Positions 34,149 through 45,345 of a stretch of 64,000 bases of DNA are shown here, piece by piece. The position numbers and the translations under genes were made by a program. This DNA is from Brassica napus. Taxonomy: Eukaryota > Streptophyta > Magnoliopsida > Brassicales > Brassicaceae. How positions within the stretch are numbered: position 1 is the first letter of the stretch; every line of letters begins with the position of its first letter. The notes beneath the pieces were generated by a model. That model ran no database searches and was not told where the DNA came from. It saw only the letters and a program-made list of their open reading frames with translations. Where the stretch lies: assembly GCF_020379485.1 (NCBI RefSeq), contig NC_063436.1, forward strand, positions 23,992,423 through 24,056,422, written 5' to 3'.

Positions 34149-36874
34149 ATGAAACAGGTGAACAAAGCTTCTCTTCTTCTTTCTTTCGTCTCCTTTCACT
34201 TCATATTTACATTTTTGTGTGTGTTTATGGTTGGTTAATCGTTGACGATGAAAAATTAGATTACGTGATTAACGGAATCATTAGCTACAGCCCTCTTTTC
34301 ATGTTCATATATCATGTGCTGTTCATATAACCTCAGCAAATTAGTTTTACGTTTTTTCTTAATAGACACGTTTTTAATAGTTTAATAAAAACCTGATTTA
34401 AGTGTTCCGATATGTAATGTTATGCCGGACTCTGTCTCTAGGCTCTGTTCTTTGTTTTCTTATCTGGAGATGTCTGTGAATTTGCAGGATTCGATGAATA
34501 GATCATGTCTCTGTAGTATCTTGATCACCACTGCTCTGATCTGTGGTGCTTACTTCATTGGAAATGCTTATATTGATGAAGAATTTAAAGAGGTAAATTC
34601 TCTTCTTCTTCTTTTTGTATTTGACAACACGTAAGCTATATTTTATGTTTTATAAGGGCATCTCCATGGTACACAAAAATAGAGTAACACAACAACATTA
34701 CTCTATATTTCACTCTATTATAGAGTGAACCATAGAACTCTATTTACTCTACTTTAGAGTGAAATATAGAAAAAGTTATTGTGTGCCATTGGAGATGGTC
34801 TAACACTTCCCTTTTTCTCGGTTGTAATCAGTGTTATCGATTGTAATCAGTGTTGACTATTTTTCCATGACATGGAAGAACATGATTATTCTTGAAGAAT
34901 TCAAGTTTTATAGTTAATACTAGATAGATTGTTCTGATTTTGGTATAATAATTATTTTAAATTTTTGCAGAAATTGCTGAGATGGGAAATCACTAATAGG
35001 ATGTATAACGTCACTGATAAGATACAGAACGTCGCTGATAAGATGCATAACGTCACTGATAAGATACATAACGTCGCTGATAAGATGCAGAACGCAACGT
35101 CCCCTACATGCGAGGTTTGTTTTTGAAGAATAAGCTAAGTTTTGTTTAGTTTTCTTTGTAAGATTTTTTGATACCTAAAATTTACGATTAATATTTTTTC
35201 ACTAGAATCTCAATAAGCCATTGGGTACTGAGGCATTACCGCAGGGAATTATCGTCAAAACATCAAACTTGGAACCGCAACATCTATGGAACTACCGTCA
35301 CAATAAAAAGGTAGTAAACTGGTCATAGATTTCCTCAAAATACTTGTAATATTTCACTTTTTTGTTTTGTTTATGTAGCCTAATCTTTTGTCGTATGTTC
35401 TACTTTCTCGGTTTATTTTCAGGGGAACCCGAACCGTGCAATGAGTTTGTTAGCCATGGCAGTTGGAATCAAGCAAAAGGATATAGTCAACAATGTTATC
35501 CAAAAGGTTTTGTATTTGTCTTTTTTCACTCAATAAGATTTTTAGCCCTTTTATGTTAATGAAACTGTACTAAATGCTTTGATTTCAGTTTCATTCTCGA
35601 GATTTTGTGGTCATGCTTTTTCATTACGACGGTGTTGTGGAAGATTGGAAGCAGTATCCATGGAATGAATATGCAATTCATGTTTCCGTGATGAATCAAA
35701 CGAAATGGTTCATTTCTTGAAATTTTTGTAATATATTTTTCATATAATATTGTGAATATCCAATAGTTTCATGATGTTAATGCCACAGGTGGTTCGCCAA
35801 GCGGTTCCTGCATCCTGATATAGTTGCAGAGTATGAGTATATATTTCTTTGGGACGAAGATCTTGGTGTAGCTCATTTCAATCCTCAACGGTACTCCACC
35901 AAATCTATGCTTTTGTTTCTTTTTATCTTTCTTGTTTTTTTATTTGCATGATGAGATCTTTGTATTATTAGATACTTATCTATTGTCAAAGAAGAAGGTT
36001 TTGAGATATCGCAACCCGCTCTTGACACTACAAAAACAAAGGTGCACTATCCTATCACCGCTCGTCGCAAGAAGTTAAAATTTCATAGACGTATGTATAA
36101 AAACAAAGGCAGTGTGCGTTGCGATGATCGTAGCACTGATCCTCCCTGCACCGGGTAAGTTTTATATCAATGTTCGGTGAATCTCTTCCTCTCATTTCCG
36201 GTTATAACATGTAACATGGATCTGTTAGGTGGGTAGAAATGATGGCACCTGTTTTCTCTAGATCAGCATGGAGATGCTCTTGGTATATGATTCAGGTAAC
36301 TTTTTGGTTTTCGTTTGGTTATTTGCCTATCTCTAGGATGACCTCATAGTTTTAATGCGTTCGTTTTCGATGCAGAACGATTTGATACATGCCTGGGGCT
36401 TGGATCTGCAGCTTGGTTATTGTGCTCAAGTTAGTTTTCCTTACCTTTTATGTTTTCTTAACAGGTTTTAATAACCATCTACTACCTCGGTTCTTAATTA
36501 AAATAAATTCTTGGTCGGGGATAGGGTGATCGGAAGAAAAATGTAGGTGTTGTTGATGCGGAGTACATAGTGCATTACGGTCTTCCCACACTGGGTGTGG
36601 TTGTAACTGGTTCAAGCTCTTCACCGAATGAGACAAACCCGAAATCACGGGTACGACAAGTTTTTTTCAAGTGTTTTGTATATGTTTCTTGAAGTGAAAT
36701 ATATGTTTTGATAATCTAATTTTTATTGTTAAGGTTTCACAAGAATCATCAGAGTCTCGTGAAGTGGATAATAGACCAGAAGTGAGGAGGAAATCATATG
36801 TGGAGATGAAGAGATTCAAGGAACGTTGGAAGAAAGCTGTGGAGGATGATATATGTTGGGTCGATCCGTATTGA
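34149..36874 (+). CDS. DUF707 type II membrane protein, At4g18530-like
   Basis: Twelve coding exons: 34149-34157, 34488-34592, 34971-35114, 35206-35310, 35423-35506, 35589-35707, 35789-35890, 35972-36154, 36229-36295, 36376-36429, 36525-36650 and 36734-36874. The product is 412 residues. A nine-base first exon encodes only Met-Lys-Gln. A signal-anchor helix at about 9-30 suggests a Golgi or secretory type II protein. The DUF707 domain fills the rest, with a WDEDLGV motif that looks like a metal-binding site of a glycosyltransferase-like fold. The family is often annotated 'lysine-ketoglutarate reductase trans-splicing related', a label without clear support. Exon 3 encodes four copies of a seven-residue repeat between the anchor and the domain. 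Intron 2 holds a MITE. The true biochemical role is unknown. Confidence 0.87.
34656..34800. mobile_element. Short PIF/Harbinger-like MITE in a DUF707 intron
   Basis: This 145-bp palindromic element has ends GGGCATCTCCATGGTACAC and the complement GTGTGCCATTGGAGATGGTC, flanked by TAA on both sides (34653-34655 and 34801-34803). Internally, TTTCACTCTA/TAGAGTGAAA inverted motifs recur. A 3-bp TAA duplication suits the PIF/Harbinger class. It sits in intron 2 and leaves the splice sites untouched. Confidence 0.8.
34996..35094 (+). repeat. 21-bp in-frame tandem repeat in DUF707 exon 3
   Basis: A 21-base unit is repeated about 4.5 times and encodes the heptad (K)(M/I)(Y/Q/H)NV(T/A)D. The copies alternate T/A and M/I, which suggests the unit grew by doubling of a 42-base pair. 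Length variation between alleles is likely. Confidence 0.88.
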
Positions 36875-37952
36875 AAACCTAAGCGGTGTATGTAAACCGA
36901 ACAAGACCGGATTACATTCGCAAATAGACTTTTGAGATTGTGTTCTTGTTATTTTGTGGTCTAGTGTATACATACCATTGTTCTGGTACATTAGGCAAAA
37001 GAATCAGTGTATGTACTTGCGTTTAGTATTGGACCACATAAATGTAGTTTTGTTGTTGATGATATTATATTAACTAGATTTTGTTCCACAATTTAAAACA
37101 AAAATATTTTTTAAAATAATCATACGGTTAGGAACAATATTCTAGATAATATATAATTGTAAATGTAAAAATTAAAATATTCTGATCATGTATTATATGG
37201 TTTAATAATGTATATTTACCTCTTTAACGAAACATTTTGGCCATTTTAATACTTAGAGTCTATATTTGTGACAAAATTTTTTTTTTGTGATATCTTAGAG
37301 TATTTTTTAATTTATTAAGTAAAAAAAATTAGTACAAGTTCTTGCAATGTCAGTTATGTAAGAAATTAAAATCATGCGGGATAACTTTGTAAATGACCAC
37401 TCTAAAAATTAATGTCAAAACATGTAGGAAATTGACTTCTCAGATAATATTATAGATTTATAAGATCAACATTAAATTTTTTTACCTCCGATAAAAACTG
37501 AAAATAACTCTTCTGAAAAATATTTGAATTAAAAAATATTAATGGTAGAAGTCAAAATTATTTTAATCAACAATTAAATCACTTAATAACAATAATTAAT
37601 TAAATCATGTAAACATAAATTTTGTGCGAAAATTACAGTTTCGATTGATATTTTTAAAAAATATAAATTGATTTTTTTTGTCAAAGAAGATACATTGGTT
37701 AAAACACATGCGGAGTCCTTTCTTTCAAAAAAAAAAACACATGCAGAGTCCCATTAAACAAAAACTTGGATTAATTTTTTTTTTTGAACGACCAACTTGG
37801 GTTAGTAAAACTAGGAATTTACAGTTTCCGCTGTACAGCAAGTAATAAAGAAGTCTTTCCAAAAAAAGATCAAGTAAAATAGAAGATGAAAGAGGTGGAA
37901 GATAAAGTTCAAAGATGAGAGGTTAAAACAGGTTGTACTCGCGGATCTCAAC
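36875..37952. other. 3' flank of the DUF707 gene, AT-rich
   Basis: This holds the presumed 3' UTR to about 37080 and then AT-rich DNA. A small repeat (acacatgcggagtcc / acacatgcagagtcc near 37704 and 37737) is the only structure noted. Confidence 0.5.
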
Positions 37953-37960
37953 ATTAATGT

Positions 37961-38654
37961 TAGGTCTGGGCACGGATCGGATATTCGGGTTTTTAAAGGT
38001 ATTTGTGATTTGCTTCGTATGTCACGGATATCTAATTTTTCAATTTGTTTTGTTTCGAAAAAATACGGATATTCGAAAAAACGGATATACGGAAAATAAA
38101 TAGATATTTGCGGATATTTACAAATACTTACGGATATCTCATATGTTTTGATTAATACAAATAATTTTACAAATTTGATGCAAATTTGTTTTGTAAAAAT
38201 ACTTTTTGCAGGATATACATGATAAAAATTAAAAGAAATAGTGAATCTACGTAGTTTGTAAATTTTTTCAACTTAGTTAACAATTATAATAACAAAAAAT
38301 TTAAGAAAAAAATATTATTGTCATAAATGTGTGCTCTTCCTTTTATGTAGTACTTTTATATAAGTAATAATGTGAATAGAATTTATCAAATCCTATGTTA
38401 GAATAATAATTATATAATTTTATACATTAAAAACTTTAAATATAATCAAGATATACATGTATTTATATATTGTCGGATCATATCGGATATCCGCTTTCCA
38501 AAATTTTAATATTTGTGATTTGCTTCGATTTTAACGGATATTGATTTTTATTATTTGCTTTGTTTCGAAAGTTTACAGATATCCAGAATTTTCGGATCGA
38601 ATAGAAACAAATAACAAATCAAATCAAATTTAACAGATAAAATGTCCACTCTTA
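37961..38654. mobile_element. Non-autonomous hAT element with perfect 8-bp target duplication
   Basis: The element starts TAGGTCTGGGCAC and ends GTCCACTCTTA, short imperfect inverted termini of hAT type. It is flanked on both sides by ATTAATGT (37953-37960 and 38655-38662), the 8-bp duplication expected of hAT. Sub-terminal CGGATATCCG-like motifs repeat in both orientations around an AT-rich middle. There is no transposase. Confidence 0.85.
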
Positions 38655-38662
38655 ATTAATGT

Positions 38663-39005
38663 TGTGACCCTTGACCTTGGGTTCTTGACGTTGACCTTGA
38701 CCCATAAGGTGAATTGTGATCCTTGACCTATTTATCATTATGTGAAAACGACGTTGTTTGGGTTAGGTTTTGTTTAAATAGATCTCTCTTCCTCGAAGGG
38801 AAACGAAATCGAAGGGTTTCTTTTCACAAATCAAAGGTAAACTTCTGATATCGGCATTCTTTTCTGTCTTATTCTGATTTTGATTCTGGGTTGTAAGAGG
38901 GTGAGAATGAGCATATTTGCATATTTAGTAATCGTAGTATGTTGTTGCCTTTACCAAAGCCTTTCTAATGTTTGTCACTGACTTAGATACTTATAGAAGT
39001 CTAAG
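38663..39005 (+). promoter_or_regulatory. Promoter and 5' UTR intron of the XH gene
   Basis: A leader exon appears to end at about 38836 (caaag|gtaaac), with an acceptor just before the ATG (cttatagaag, about 38999). A TTTAAATAG box at about 38772 may be the TATA element. The local repeat tgacccttgacc/tgatccttgacc is seen near 38665 and 38719. Promoter function is inferred. Confidence 0.45.
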
Positions 39006-39772
39006 ATGAACGACAAGGATGAAGAGCTGAAGAAAGTAATAATGGATCTGGAGGAGGAGCGTAGTGATTTAGAAGATGCAAACTCCGAACTCTGCCAAAA
39101 ACTATGCGAAAGCAATGATGAGATCCGAGAAGCACACAAAGAATTGATTAGTGTAATATATATTTTTATCTTCTTGAATGCTCTAATAATAATAATAAGT
39201 TGTGTGGTGGTTTTACCTATGTTTATGTATCTGCAGGGATTAAGAGACTTATCGGATGAAAGTTCGACGATCAGAGTGAAGAATATGGGACGAGTTGATG
39301 AAAAACCTTTCCTGAAAGTATGCGAGCAGAGATTCAGTGGCCAAGACGTTGCGCTGCAACACGCCAGGCTTTGCTCTGAATGGCAGAAAATGGTCATGGA
39401 TTCAAGATGGGAACCATTTAAAATTCAGAGATCTGGAGATAAAATTGAGGTTTTGTTATGTTCTTCCATTTGATTTCTTTCTCAGCACTCCTGTCTGTTT
39501 TGCGGATCTTGACTTTGTTATGTTGTCGCTAGGGCGTTGTGGATGAGGAAGATGAGAAACTTAAGAATCTGAGTGAAGAGTGGGGAGAAGACGTGAAGAA
39601 GGCAGTCAAGACAGCACTCGAGGAACTGTACGAGTATAATGGAAGTGGCAGGTATCCAGTTCCTGTACTGTGGAATTTTCAACATGGGAGAAAAGCGACA
39701 GTCAAGGAAGGGATTATTGCTCACATGAAGCATCAGATCAAAAATCTTAAACGCAAACGAACCTTTGATTGA
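39006..39772 (+). CDS. XH-domain protein without XS or zinc-finger domain (FDM/IDN2 relative)
   Basis: Three exons, 39006-39152, 39237-39449 and 39533-39772, encode 199 residues. The first ~50 are an acidic/basic coiled coil (DEELKKVIMDLEEERSDLED). The rest is an XH domain with its hallmark segments: MGRVDEKPF, LCSEWQKMVMDSRWEPFK, VVDEEDEKLKNL and GRYPVPVLWNF. In Arabidopsis, XH domains are found in SGS3-related IDN2 and FDM proteins, which act in RNA-directed DNA methylation; there an XS domain binds dsRNA and the XH part mediates complex formation. This protein has only the coiled coil and XH, so it could bind partners but not RNA. Intron positions within the domain argue for a DNA-level copy rather than a processed one. 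I recall no such gene at this place in Arabidopsis. Confidence 0.85.
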
Positions 39773-40024
39773 TTGGTTGATTGTTGTAGCAAGTTTGTGG
39801 CTTCAGGAATCTTAAGTTTAAGTGTTCTCTTTTTAATTTGTGGTTCTCACTTTGTATTAAGCCATTTAAAACCCATGCATGGAGGTTTCGTTTGGAATTG
39901 CTGCTTGTGTATTTCCTATGAATATAAACTAAGGTCGTGCTTTTTTTTCTGGCAAATTATGTACATGTTATCTTGTTAGGAACAAGATGTGTTTCTTTTG
40001 TTTTTCTTCTGTATTAAAAGAAAA
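39773..40024. other. 3' UTR and flank of the XH gene
   Basis: This spacer has AATATAAA-type and ATTAAAA signals at about 39920 and 40012, up to the Helitron edge. Confidence 0.45.
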
Positions 40025-41248
40025 CTAGATTTTGACCGGCGCTTGAAAAGCGCGGGTTTGTTTTTGTAATTAAATATATTTTAAACAAATTTCTATATAA
40101 GATAATGTATAAATTTGAGCACATTTATCCAAAAACACAGACCAATCCGTACTAAACTGAAAAACCAAAATTGAACTGAATTGCATAAATAATAGAGCAA
40201 ACCATATATCTATGACTGAAAAATTAAAACCAAACCGAGAACCAAATGAGTACCTGAATTTTCAAATAAAAATTATATATTTAAAAATATTAATTACATT
40301 CAATTTTAAATAACCAAATATCATAAAAATTCTATTTATAAACCGGATAACCCGAAAACTTGAATTACCTGAATATTTTTATTTGGTTGATAAATAAATT
40401 AGTTAACCAAAAGTATAAATTATGTATATAATTATTTATTTAAAATATATATAACTATGTTTAATATAACACATAGTATCAAAACTATTTTCAAAATAAT
40501 ATTATGTTTTAAAATAAGTAAATTTTGTTCTAAAACACAATTCTACTGCTAACCTATTTTAAAGTATCGATATAGTGTTAATACATAACTATGTGTTTTC
40601 AAAGTTTTTAGAAGTTATCACTAACCGATTTATAATTAGTTAGACTAAATATTTAACAGAACCAAAGATAAATAGCAATTTTTTGAAAATATAGCAGATG
40701 GAAAGATTGAACCGGTTTTATGTAGACCATAATCATATATATGGATTCGTATAAGAACTGGTTTAGTATTAAATAATACAACCAATTTGGAATATTAAGT
40801 TGTGACAAACATCCTTTAGTTTGTGAATGATAATGCTGAAGTGTCCATATATATAACATGGTTAATGATATCAATTTAGTTAATAAGGTTGGTATAAAAT
40901 AATGGTTGATCTCTATAAAAGATGCAATTTTTTTTACAATGGATATTGTATTATGTTTATAGTCTCCAAAGATATTTACTATTAAATAAATCACAAGTAA
41001 TCATTACAAATATAGGGTGGACATTATTTAATAATAACACAAAATAATTATGATGGAATAATGTGTATATAGTAAATGTATATGTAGAGAATTATGTTAG
41101 TATCATTTTTTATGACTAATTTGTCTTTAGTGAAGAATAATGAAGTTAGTAGTATGAGAAATAATAGGAATTCTAGTTAAATGAAATGGTCCAATTATGA
41201 CTTGTTTTAAGTAGATTTTTAGGACTTCTTCTCTTTTAATAGTATTGA
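40025..41248 (-). mobile_element. Non-autonomous Helitron downstream of the XH gene
   Basis: On the minus strand the element begins TCAATACTATTAAAAGAGAA, the usual plant Helitron 5' end, just after a host A. It ends with a 9-bp hairpin containing one mismatch (CCCGCGCTT, loop TTC, AAGCGCCGG at 40036-40056), then seven bases, CTAG and a host T. No target duplication is seen. It is 1224 bp, AT-rich and without a Rep/helicase frame. It belongs to the same broad class as the Helitron in unit A, but the sequences differ. Confidence 0.82.
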
Positions 41249-41988
41249 TGTGAGACGCTTCAATCTTTGCCCATATGAAAGACTAAACTTCAGACTATCA
41301 TCGGCTGCGAAGCGTCCATGAGTCCAGAGTTTAGAGGTATATAAAACAATCAATTTGTTGTGTATGATTATCCATTTCTTATTCTTAACGATAAAACAAC
41401 AATTTGTTGTTGACTATTATATTTGAGTTTGGACTACTCTGAGATAAGTTTCCTAAGTTTTTGCTTTCGTATTCATCTCTTCGAATTTTGACAAACTAAT
41501 TAATCAATGATTCTAGCTAGGACCGTACTTGTTGATTTGTTAACTTTTTCCTCTATAATAGACAACCAAAATAAAATATCTTAACAAATGAATGGTAAAC
41601 TAAAAGAACATGTGTGCCAAAAAAAAGTTCTGCAAAAGAACGTTTTTGAAAAATAAAACCTCAGATATTATGGATTACGAATTGGTCAAATATTGTATAT
41701 ACGAGAACTAAGTCAAAGTATCACTGTTTGATTGTATATATTATATAGTCAAACTCTCGCGTCAAACTCTTCCTATATATAACAACTACTTGACTCAAAA
41801 GTAAAGCTAACCAACTCATATTAACTTTTTACATGCACATGAGTCCGTCGTATTGTATGTTCCTTTTTTTGCTATCAACTCGTAAATCTTAATAGTATAC
41901 ATTTATATTACGAAGCACAAATCTTTTACATCATTTTGCATGCGAGACAAAGAATAAATTATCAGAAAAGCTAAAATGAAACAGTAAT
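41249..41988. other. Intergenic DNA and 3' UTR of the ferric-reductase-like gene
   Basis: AT-rich. I see no gene or clear repeat. Confidence 0.5.
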
Positions 41989-44041
41989 CTAAGAATCCCA
42001 AATGGGACCAAAAGCAGGAACACCAGAAGCCTTACAAGCATTAACAACGTCACGACTTCCTTCAGGATTGCTCGTAACTATCACAACTTGAGCTCCAAAC
42101 TTCTTGGAAGCTTTCACGGTCATTTCAGACACGTTAGGTCGCCCTAGAATCGCAGTATCGTGAACTATGATCCTGTCTTGATGAGGATAATCTCTAATCC
42201 TATTCACAATCTCTGTCCCGAAATTATCATCTAATCCTTTAGCCACCCATATCAAGTATACCTCGGCCTTACTCTGCTGCATGAGAAACGATAAAAATAC
42301 ACAAATCCCTGAACCGGTCGCTACAAGTAACACCTGTAAAAAATATATATGATACATTAAATTTGTAATGGTATTTCAGTTGGAAAAAAAAAACACAAAA
42401 CTTAATAATAACAGCTTTATTAAACTTATAATTTTGTTAATCATCAACGTTTTTTCACAATATTTTTGCCTAGTCTAGTTTCTACAAATATAAGTGCAAA
42501 ATAAAAATCCTACAAAAATATATTCAGAGCTATTAATGCTCAGCTGGTATGTCGGCGGATTTATTTTTCTTTTGTAAATTAATTTAAAAAATCTATTTAA
42601 AATTGTCAAATATCCAATAAATAACCTGTTGAAATTTCTAAACCAGTTAAATTATAAGTTTAAGAGAAAATTAATTTACCTTGTCATACAAGTTAACCAG
42701 ATAAGGTAAGCCAGCAAAGTGAACCGTACGGACCCACAAGTGACTAGGAGGTTTCGAGACTAAAGACTTGGTGAAGTCGCCGACAGCACCAGCTAACATC
42801 ATATGCGATGTCTTCCCATCAGAGATGATCCCAAAAGCATGCCATTCCGACAACGGAGATGGACTGATCCGACCCAAGATCCCTGACTTGACGCCTCCTC
42901 TAAACTTTATCAGCGACGCATGGCCCGAGAGAGATGAAACATCAACTGGAACGCGTCTCACAGTCAACCAAGGGAGCAAAATCGCGACTGTGATCGCTAA
43001 CGTGAACCAAAACTCTTGCGTTTTGATCAGCTTCGAGGCGAGATCGTCGGTGTAAGATCTTGAAATTGGATCGTAGGATATCGTCAGAACTACAAACGCC
43101 CAGACAAGACCTAAAGCAGACCAGCCAGCGAATCTGTGGACACGTTCGAAGACGTTGTGGTGTAGATGACGAACAAGTGGAAACGCGGCTAAGGAAGTGA
43201 GGCAGAGGAGAGAGAGAATCGCGGACGCAACCGCGATGATCGCTGTTGAAGCGTTGTCCCTGTCTTTAAGAGTGAGAACCAAAGCGTAGACGAGCCAAGC
43301 GATTGAGGAAACGCCGCAGCCGCTGTGGATACCCCCGAGGCTTTGTAAGAGCGACGTGACCGCGAGTTTGATGCGGAGAGGGACAAAGGAGTGTCCGAGG
43401 ATGTTCACGGTTAGGTAGAACACGAGTCTCAAGAAGGCTTCGCTTCTGCAGAGAGTTAGGGCGAGAATGTTTGCGATTGAAAACAGAGATGCTCTGTTTC
43501 TAGCGTAAGTGAAGTGTCCCGTGGCTGCGAGGACGAGAGCTAGGATGTTTAGAAGCAACGAAACGACGAAGAGGCGTTTGTAAACGGTGAATAAGCCTTG
43601 ATCAAGAAGTATGATTGATAGTCTTGAAGCGCGTTTCTTTGGAATAGGCGTTTGCTGCGGTTTCTCACTGTGTTTGCTTGCGGAAGAAGCAAGGATTGCC
43701 TTCTCGTCGTTTTCACTGTGTTGTTCGTCTCCTTCCTTGATTCCACCTTCTTCTAAGTAGTAAAGACTGTCTCTTTCTTCCTCCTCCTCCTCCTCGTTGT
43801 CGGTGTCTAAGTCGCAGAAATGGCTGCTGGCTCGGCTCATAGAGTGTTGCATGGACGAAGGGAAAACTTTTGAGGCGTTTCTCATGAAATCCCATGGAAG
43901 TCGAAACCTTCTACTTTCGGGTATAGCGTTTGCGTTGCGGTTTTGATCAGTTGGATCGACAGCGAAAGGGTTTGCATGAGGTTTTATCTCAAACGCAACT
44001 CCTCGACAGCTAGAGAATCTCACAGTCGAAGCGTTTTCCAT
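41989..44041 (-). CDS. Polytopic membrane protein, ferric-reductase-like (At4g18540 type)
   Basis: Two exons, 44041-42680 and 42333-41989, encode 568 residues. After an acidic, poly-Glu cytosolic N-terminus (a run of Glu near residue 80), about six membrane helices occupy roughly residues 150-370. The C-terminal third resembles the FAD/NAD-binding half of ferric reductase and NADPH oxidase proteins, with a glycine-rich VLLVATGSGIC turn at the start of exon 2 and the last ~100 residues forming a Rossmann-like unit. The heme-ligand histidine pattern of true reductases is not obvious, so it may be a non-redox relative such as the fungal TmpA type. Position fits At4g18540, annotated only as a membrane protein. 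The substrate is unknown. The frame is intact. Confidence 0.78.
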
Positions 44042-44891
44042 TTTTTCTTTCTCTTTTGCTGGTTTAAGGAGCTTTTTTTAAAAGATGACTTGAGATGCAA
44101 GGATAGTAAAGTAAACTCTGCTTATCTTGTATTATGGCTTGTTATGGCTTCATGAAGAGTATGCCTCTTTATAGTTTATATAATTGTTTGGTATCGCCAT
44201 ATTCAAATTTTCATCATTGACTAGAACAAAAGCTTCGTTTTCACGTCGTTTTCTCTTTCTCTTTGAAGACAATACCATATGAGTTGTACATTATTCGTCT
44301 TCGTTTGACTCTGACTTGGAAGCTCTGAATATGTCAAATGCAACTGATTAGCACAAAAAAACCTTTGATATAACAAATTTATGTCATACCATATGGAGAT
44401 ACCTAATTTACTAAGAATTTTAAGTATTAACCATTAACATAATCTGGTTACATATGGTTGGTATTGCGCATATCCAAATTAAATATCAGCTTTGTTCACA
44501 AATTTTAAAGAGTTGATATGAATAAGCTACATCGCCTCCAAATTGTTAAAAAATTTTTTATTAATTTAAGAAAAAAAATTATTCGCAACCCTTAAAATCT
44601 CAAGAACCACTCATGGTTTTTTTTATTACTCTTTGTAGGGATCTGCGTTGATAGATATGTACTTTGAAGTATTGAGCAAAAAAAGTATTGAGACCTTCAA
44701 TTTCCTGAAGAAAAAAGTATATGGAAAGATATACAATGTTGAGGAGAAAAGATTGATATGTATGATAAGCTTACTTGGTAAACATATCATGACGATAATC
44801 CTGACTATTTCAATCAATAACGACCTAGTAATAAATAAAAACAAATCCTAAAACCTAGTTGTGTCAACTATTTTGTTCTCTGGCATCTTTG

Positions 44892-44984
<93 letters not shown>

Positions 44985-45345
44985 TTTAATTCAGGAGTGA
45001 CGGTGTGAGACTACACATGGTGTGCAAGTTGACAGAGAACTTTTCAAACTGTACTTCTTTTATATAATTAATTAAGAGTGACATTGACAATTGCTAGCCA
45101 ACATGTTTAACTTATTTAGGTTTACAAGTTACGGATCGTTGATTATTGCTTTAGTCGTAGACAGTTTGATTATATGACGCGATTTGATCATCGAGCTATA
45201 TATACATACGAAGTCTTCAAACAAACAAACAAACAAAAGTACAAATTTAAAAGATGAAATACATATATAGTTTTTTCCAATCATCGACATCCCAAATTTT
45301 AGCAAAAAAAACACCCAAAAATAAATAAATAATAAATGAATAAAA
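44042..45345. other. Intergenic DNA between the ferric-reductase-like and lipase genes
   Basis: The left part is the promoter and leader of the minus-strand membrane-protein gene, and the right end is the 3' UTR of the lipase. A long CT microsatellite is the only marked structure. I see no gene. Confidence 0.5.
44896..44980. repeat. (CT)n microsatellite, about 42 units
   Basis: This is an uninterrupted CT dinucleotide run of 85 bases, an obvious length-variable marker. Confidence 0.95.

Noticed and set aside
44626..44851. Overlapping ~70-codon frames on both strands
   Set aside because: AT-rich chance frames in intergenic DNA beside the CT repeat.
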